From assembly GCA_025964055.1 (NCBI GenBank), contig JAOPZP010000053.1, forward strand, positions 1 through 14,893: 14,893 nucleotides of DNA, written 5' to 3'. The position numbers and the translations under genes are program-made. Below are positions 11,241 to 14,893 of this stretch, piece after piece (positions within the stretch are counted from its first letter, which is position 1; each line of letters starts with the position of its first letter). The notes beneath the pieces are model-generated. The model did no database searches and was not told where the DNA came from. It saw nothing but the letters and a program-made list of their open reading frames with translations. The stretch is from Conexibacter sp. GTDB taxonomy: Bacteria; Actinomycetota; Thermoleophilia; Solirubrobacterales; Solirubrobacteraceae.

Positions 11241-13816
11241 TCCAGCGCCTCCAGCTCCGCCCGCAGCCGCTCCAACTTCGCGCGCTCGGCCTCGACGACC
11301 GGCGCGGGCGCCTTGTCGACGAAGCCGGGGTTCGACAGCTTGGCGTCGGCGCGCTGGATCTCGGCCAGCAGCGTCCGGCGGGCCGCCTCGATCTTCGCGG
11401 CGGCCTCGGCGGGATCGACGCCCTCGAGCAGGAACACCTCGGCGCCGGCGACGGGGATCACCGCGACCGGCTCGGCGGCGCCGTCGTCGACCGGCGTCAG
11501 GCGAGCGAGGCGCGACACGAGCGGCTCGAGGCCGTCGAGGCCGTCGAGCCGCGCGCGCAGGAACGCGCCGGGCTTGACGCCGCCGGCGTCGCGCCACGAG
11601 CGCACGGCCTGCACCGTGGCGATGACGCGCGCGACGTCGCGCTCGGCAGCCTCGTCGCGCCCCGGGCCGTCTCCCGGCCCCTCGACGTAGGCGGCCAGCA
11701 GGCCCTCGGTGCCCGGCACGTTCTCCCACAGCTCCTCGGTGACGAACGGGATCACCGGGTGCGCGAGGACGAGCGTCTCGCGCACGACGTGGAGCAGGTG
11801 CCCGCTCAGCGCCGCGTCGAACTCGCGGCCCTTGATGAGCTCCAGGTACCAGTCGCACAGCTCGCCGTAGACGAAGTCGTAGAGGCCGAGCGCGGCCTTG
11901 GAGAAGTCGAAGGTGTCGATGCGCGCGGCGAAGTCGGCCTTGGCCGACGCCAGGCGCGAGAGGATCCAGCGGTCCTCGACGGGCGCCTCGGGGCCGGCGG
12001 CCGGCGCGGGCGCTGCGCCGTCCTGCACGTTGAGCAGGACGAAGCGGGTCGCGTTGAACAGCTTGTTGGCGAGCGCCTGGCCTTGGGCGACCTTCTCCTC
12101 GCTGAAGCGGACGTCCTGCGTGGATGCCATCGCCAGCAGGCCGAAGCGCACGCCGTCGGTCCCGTAGGAAGGGAACGTGCCGCCCTGGGTGAAGACCGGC
12201 GGGCGCGGGCCGCCGTCGATGAGCGTCAGCGGGTCGATGCCGGTGCCCAGCGACTTGCTCATGCGCCGGCCGTCGGGCGCCTGGATGACCGAGTGCACGT
12301 AAACGTCCTCGAACGGGACCTCGCCGGTGAACTCCAGCCCCATCATCACCATGCGGGCGACCCACAGGAAGAGGATGTCGCGCGCCGTCGAGAGGACGTC
12401 GGTCGGGTAGAAGGCCCTCAGCTCGGGCGTGTCGGCGGGCCAGCCGAGCGTGGCGAACGGCCACAGCGCCGAGCTGAACCACGTGTCGAGCACGTCGGGG
12501 TCGCGCGTCCAGCCGTCGCCCTCGGGCGGCTCGGTGCCGACGTAGGTCTCGTCGCCGCGATACCAGACCGGAATCTGATGGCCCCACCAGAGCTGGCGCG
12601 AGATGCACCACGGGCGGATGTTCTCCAGCCAGTCGACGTAGCGGCGCGACTGCGACTCGGGGTGGATCCGCACGCGGCCGTCGCGGACGACCTGGATCGC
12701 CGGCGCGGCCAGCTCGTCCATCTTCATGAACCACTGCAGCGAGATCAGCGGCTCGATGCGCTGGCCCGAGCGGTGGCTGAACGGGACGGTGTGGGTGTAG
12801 GGATCGCGGGCGCGGATCCGGTGCTCGGCGTCGAGGTCGGCGACGACCGCCTCCTGGGCCTCGGCGACGGTCAGCCCGGCGTACCTGGGCACGAGGTCGG
12901 TCATGCGCCCGTCCTCGCCGATGGCGCTGAGCTCGGGCAGGCCGTGGCGGCGGCCGATCTCGAAGTCGTTGGGGTCGTGGCCGGGCGTGATCTTCAGGCA
13001 GCCGGTGCCGAAGTCGGTCTTGACGTACTCGTCGGCGATGATCGGCAGCTCGCGGCCGACCAGCGGAAGCGTCACCGTCTGGCCGATCAGGTGCTGGTAG
13101 CGCTCGTCGTCGGGGTGCACGGCGACGGCGACGTCGGCCAGCATCGTCTCGGGCCGCACGGTCGCGACGACGACCTCGCCGCTGCCGTCGGTCAGCGGGT
13201 AGGCGATGTGGAAGAGCGTGTCGTGGGCCTCGCGCTCCTCGACCTCGAGATCGCTGATCGCCGAGCCGGAGCCCGGATCCCAGTTGACCATGTAGTTGTC
13301 GCGGTAGATCCAGCCCTTGTTGTACAGGTCGACGAAGACCTTCAACACGGCCTCGACGTAGCGCTCGTCGAGGGTGAAGCGCTCCTCCTCGTAGTCGAGG
13401 GAGGCGCCGAGGCGCTTGAACTGCTCGATGATGGTGCCGCCGAACTCCTCGCGCCACTCCCAGGTGCGATCGATGAACGCCGGGCGCCCGATCTCCTCGC
13501 GGCTGGTGCCCTGCTCCTTGAGGCGCTTCTCGACCTGCGTCTGCGTGGCGATGCCGGCGTGGTCGGTGCCGAGGATCCACTTCGAGCGCCGGCCCCGCTG
13601 GCGGTGGTAGCGGATCAGGGTGTCCTGGATGGACCCGTTGAGCGCGTGGCCCATGTGCAGCGCGCCGGTGACGTTCGGCGGCGGGATCGCGATGGAGAAG
13701 TTCTCCTGCGCTGTGCCCTCCGGATCGGGATGGAACAGCCCCGAGTCCAGCCAGCGCTGCACGATGCGCGGCTCGACTTCGGAGGGCTCGAAGCGCTTGC
13801 GGTCCTTCAGGCTCAT
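11237..13816 (-). CDS. valS: Valyl-tRNA synthetase
   Basis: Class I aminoacyl-tRNA synthetase charging tRNA-Val in the cytoplasm. The 859 residues include the HIGH signature as HMGH (54-57, in PPPNVTGALHMGHALN), the CP1 editing domain with VVATVRPETMLADVAVAVHP, then ENIRPWCISRQLWWGHQIPV, the KMSKS loop as RMSKS (518-522), an anticodon-binding domain, and a C-terminal coiled-coil arm (about 800-859, ending RLRAELEALE). Val editing against Thr is expected from the intact CP1 domain. The ATG at 13816 gives the normal N-terminus; an in-frame ATG 45 codons upstream would cover the divergent promoter. There is no Shine-Dalgarno, and a TACACT -10-like element only 10 nt upstream suggests a nearly leaderless transcript. 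No T-box leader fits in the 94-bp upstream gap. Confidence 0.98.
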   Translation of the reverse strand: MSLKDRKRFEPSEVEPRIVQRWLDSGLFHPDPEGTAQENFSIAIPPPNVTGALHMGHALNGSIQDTLIRYHRQRGRRSKWILGTDHAGIATQTQVEKRLKEQGTSREEIGRPAFIDRTWEWREEFGGTIIEQFKRLGASLDYEEERFTLDERYVEAVLKVFVDLYNKGWIYRDNYMVNWDPGSGSAISDLEVEEREAHDTLFHIAYPLTDGSGEVVVATVRPETMLADVAVAVHPDDERYQHLIGQTVTLPLVGRELPIIADEYVKTDFGTGCLKITPGHDPNDFEIGRRHGLPELSAIGEDGRMTDLVPRYAGLTVAEAQEAVVADLDAEHRIRARDPYTHTVPFSHRSGQRIEPLISLQWFMKMDELAAPAIQVVRDGRVRIHPESQSRRYVDWLENIRPWCISRQLWWGHQIPVWYRGDETYVGTEPPEGDGWTRDPDVLDTWFSSALWPFATLGWPADTPELRAFYPTDVLSTARDILFLWVARMVMMGLEFTGEVPFEDVYVHSVIQAPDGRRMSKSLGTGIDPLTLIDGGPRPPVFTQGGTFPSYGTDGVRFGLLAMASTQDVRFSEEKVAQGQALANKLFNATRFVLLNVQDGAAPAPAAGPEAPVEDRWILSRLASAKADFAARIDTFDFSKAALGLYDFVYGELCDWYLELIKGREFDAALSGHLLHVVRETLVLAHPVIPFVTEELWENVPGTEGLLAAYVEGPGDGPGRDEAAERDVARVIATVQAVRSWRDAGGVKPGAFLRARLDGLDGLEPLVSRLARLTPVDDGAAEPVAVIPVAGAEVFLLEGVDPAEAAAKIEAARRTLLAEIQRADAKLSNPGFVDKAPAPVVEAERAKLERLRAELEALE
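11248..11252 (-). promoter_or_regulatory. Shine-Dalgarno GGAGG that decides the folC start
   Basis: GGAGG lies inside the 3' end of valS with 7-nt spacing to the GTG at 11240. The alternative ATG at 11225 has no comparable sequence. This favours the GTG start that overlaps the valS stop codon. Confidence 0.7.
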
Positions 13817-13826
13817 GAAGCAGCGC

Positions 13827-13832
13827 AGTGTA
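13827..13832 (-). promoter_or_regulatory. Candidate -10 element (TACACT) for valS
   Basis: TACACT on the minus strand ends 10 nt before the valS ATG, so transcription would begin only a few bases before the start codon. The -35 position (GTCCGC at 17-nt spacing) is poor. The absence of a Shine-Dalgarno sequence fits a short or leaderless transcript. The same TACACT hexamer occurs upstream of mreB. Confidence 0.35.
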
Positions 13833-13873
13833 TGGAGGGCGGCCCGGCGGCGGACGACGGCGTGTACGCGATG

Positions 13874-13902
13874 TTGCACGCTTGTACGTGGTGACGTACA
13901 GT
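13874..13902 (+). promoter_or_regulatory. Sigma-70-type promoter for the methyltransferase gene
   Basis: TTGCAC (13874-13879) and TACAGT (13897-13902) are separated by exactly 17 nt, a good match to the housekeeping consensus. The ATG starts 9 nt after the -10 element, so the transcript should begin at or within a few bases of the start codon. There is no Shine-Dalgarno sequence, which agrees with leaderless translation as known in actinobacteria. Confidence 0.65.
13883..13900. promoter_or_regulatory. 18-bp operator-like palindrome overlapping the promoter
   Basis: TGTACGTGGTGACGTACA has perfect 7-bp arms (13883-13889, 13894-13900) around GGTG. It covers part of the promoter spacer and four bases of the -10 element, the classical position for a repressor. 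A further half-site TGTACG lies at 13863-13868, exactly 20 nt (about two helical turns) upstream of the left arm. The layout suits a TetR-like or other dimeric repressor; the regulator is not in the window. Confidence 0.5.
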
Positions 13903-13910
13903 CCTTCGGC

Positions 13911-14678
13911 ATGAGCTCCGCCGAAACGCCACGCGAGTGGGATGCCGCCACCTACCAGCGCGTCTCGACGCCCCACCAGGGCTGGGGCGCGGAGATCCTC
14001 GACCGCGTCCCGCTGCACGGCTACGAGACCGTGCTCGACCTCGGCTGCGGCAGCGGTCGCGTGACCGAGCAGCTGCTGGAGCGCCTGCCGCGCGGGCACG
14101 TGATCGGGATCGACGGGTCGGCCGCGATGGTCGCCGAGGCCGAGCGCCGCCTCGGGAGCGACCGCACCACCTTCCTGCAGGCCGACCTCCTGGCGTTCAC
14201 GGTCGCCGTGCCCGCCGACGCCGCCGTCTCGAGCGCCACCTTCCACTGGATCGCCGACCACGACACGCTCTTCGCCCGCGTGCGCGCGGCGCTGAAGCCG
14301 GGCGCGCCGTTCGTGGCGCAGTGCGGCGGGCGCGGGAACATCGCGAGCGTGGTCGCGGCGGTCGAGGCGGTGAGCGCGCGCGAGCCGTTCGCGCCGTCGT
14401 TCGCGGGCTGGCCGGGGCCGTGGAACTACGCCGGGCCGGAAGAGACTGCGGAGCGCCTGGAGCGCGCGGGCTTCGCCGTGGAGCGCTGCTGGCTGCAGGA
14501 GTCGCCCCAGCGTCCGGCGCCGCTGCGCGACTTCTTGGAGACGGTCTCTCTGGGCGCGCACCTCGAGCGGCTGCCGCCAGAGCTCCGCGATCCGTTCCTC
14601 GACGCCGTGGTCGATGAGCTCGGCCCGGATCCGATGCACGACTACGTGCGGCTGAACATCGTCGCGACCGCGCGGTGA
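13911..14678 (+). CDS. Class I SAM-dependent methyltransferase, trans-aconitate methyltransferase-like
   Basis: A 255-residue Rossmann-fold methyltransferase using S-adenosylmethionine. The N-terminus (EWDAATYQRVSTPHQGWG, about 9-26) and the following core resemble Tam, which methylates trans-aconitate, but other small-molecule methyltransferases share this start. Motif I is VLDLGCGSG (41-49), the ribose-binding acidic residue is D68 in GIDGS, motif II-like LQADLLAF lies at 89-96, and SATFHWIADHD (108-118) matches the Tam-type motif IV region. The C-terminal part carries substrate specificity and is not diagnostic. The start follows directly from a good promoter with no Shine-Dalgarno. It is divergent from valS. 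I would not assign the tam symbol without a phylogeny. Confidence 0.88.
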   Translation: MSSAETPREWDAATYQRVSTPHQGWGAEILDRVPLHGYETVLDLGCGSGRVTEQLLERLPRGHVIGIDGSAAMVAEAERRLGSDRTTFLQADLLAFTVAVPADAAVSSATFHWIADHDTLFARVRAALKPGAPFVAQCGGRGNIASVVAAVEAVSAREPFAPSFAGWPGPWNYAGPEETAERLERAGFAVERCWLQESPQRPAPLRDFLETVSLGAHLERLPPELRDPFLDAVVDELGPDPMHDYVRLNIVATAR

Positions 14679-14705
14679 GACGTCGCCCGTACCGCACCTC
14701 CCGGC
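14679..14705. other. Short gap between the methyltransferase stop and the hairpin
   Basis: Twenty-seven nucleotides with no visible signal. They only set the distance from the gene to the large inverted repeat. Confidence 0.4.
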
Positions 14706-14754
14706 GTCGAGGGACGACTGAATCTCGCTATACGAGATTCATTCGTCCCTCGAC
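14706..14754. repeat. 49-nt near-perfect inverted repeat (possible terminator or dispersed element)
   Basis: The arms pair over 22 positions with one C/T mismatch: GTCGAGGGACGA (14706-14717) with TCGTCCCTCGAC (14743-14754), and TGAATCTCG (14719-14727) with CGAGATTCA (14733-14741), around the loop CTATA. The inner part is AT-richer than the surrounding DNA. It begins 28 nt after the methyltransferase stop, where a terminator would be expected, but no T-run follows on either strand. Alternatives are a bidirectional hairpin terminator without a U-tract, a structured small RNA, or a miniature dispersed repeat. Confidence 0.75.
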
Positions 14755-14893
14755 ACTCGCAGGCGCCCCCCGGCGCTGGGCCCGGCCGGGCTGGCGCTCA
14801 GCTCGGGCGCCGGTGTACCGCGGTCGTCGATTCGGGGCAGCGACGAGAGCGGGCGCCGATCGCGGGTCTGCCGCCGCCGGGCGTCCGCCGGCT
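14755..14893. other. GC-rich sequence to the window end, no recognised gene
   Basis: Both strands have open frames here, but none encodes anything recognisable and composition alone explains them. It contains several short palindromes, including the perfect 12-mer GCCCGGCCGGGC (14780-14791) and a GCGCC-CCCC-GGCGC repeat near 14764-14776. It may be intergenic or the edge of an unseen gene. Confidence 0.4.

Noticed and set aside
13817..13910. T-box riboswitch leader for valS
   Set aside because: Only 94 bp lie between divergent start codons, with no T-box core or stem I; a promoter close to the ATG explains the region better.
9963..14639. A single minus-strand open frame of about 1,558 codons
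   Set aside because: Only its last 425 codons are FolC. The upstream part is the wrong frame across valS and the antisense of the methyltransferase, open because GC-rich DNA has few stops.
14764..14812. Several GC-only palindromes near the window end (for example GCCCGGCCGGGC)
   Set aside because: Short palindromes of G and C are expected often at this composition. I saw no shared core or spacing that would make them an element.

Overview
The window is GC-rich (roughly 70% by eye) bacterial chromosome, densely packed with housekeeping genes. An mreBCD-mrdA-rodA cell-elongation cluster followed by RNase E/G, signal-poor starts, GTG starts and strongly coupled gene ends fit a deep-branching, rod-forming actinobacterium. 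My best guess is class Thermoleophilia (Solirubrobacterales), but this rests on gene order and style and not on a database search.

Layout, left to right. 1-6929 (minus strand, so read from the right): mreB, mreC, mreD, mrdA (PBP2), rodA and a 3'-truncated rng/rne-type RNase. Three of the joints have overlapping stop and start codons, so this is very probably one operon. It encodes the elongasome: MreB filaments, MreC/MreD scaffold, and the RodA glycosyltransferase with its PBP2 transpeptidase partner. 6930-7188 is a divergent intergenic region with two inverted repeats. 7189-7911 (plus) is a secreted helical protein of unknown function. 7914-13816 (minus, read from the right): valS, folC, a 39-residue membrane peptide, a membrane-anchored double zinc-ribbon protein, ndk and maf. 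13817-13910 is a second divergent promoter region, with a good promoter and an 18-bp palindrome. 13911-14678 (plus) is a Tam-like SAM methyltransferase, apparently leaderless. 14679-14893 holds a striking 49-nt hairpin and then GC-rich sequence with no recognised gene.

The second minus-strand group combines translation (ValS), folate metabolism (FolC) and nucleotide pool maintenance and sanitation (Ndk, Maf), with two small uncharacterised membrane proteins between them.

I see no phage, transposase, CRISPR or defence system. The most interesting material is in the small non-coding or semi-coding structures: a REP-like element family with a constant loop core and different stems (four copies in about 1.4 kb, two of them translated as the N-terminal extension of Maf), an in-frame duplicated stop-proximal segment downstream of the 39-aa membrane peptide, a promoter-operator fused to a leaderless start, and the terminal 49-nt hairpin.
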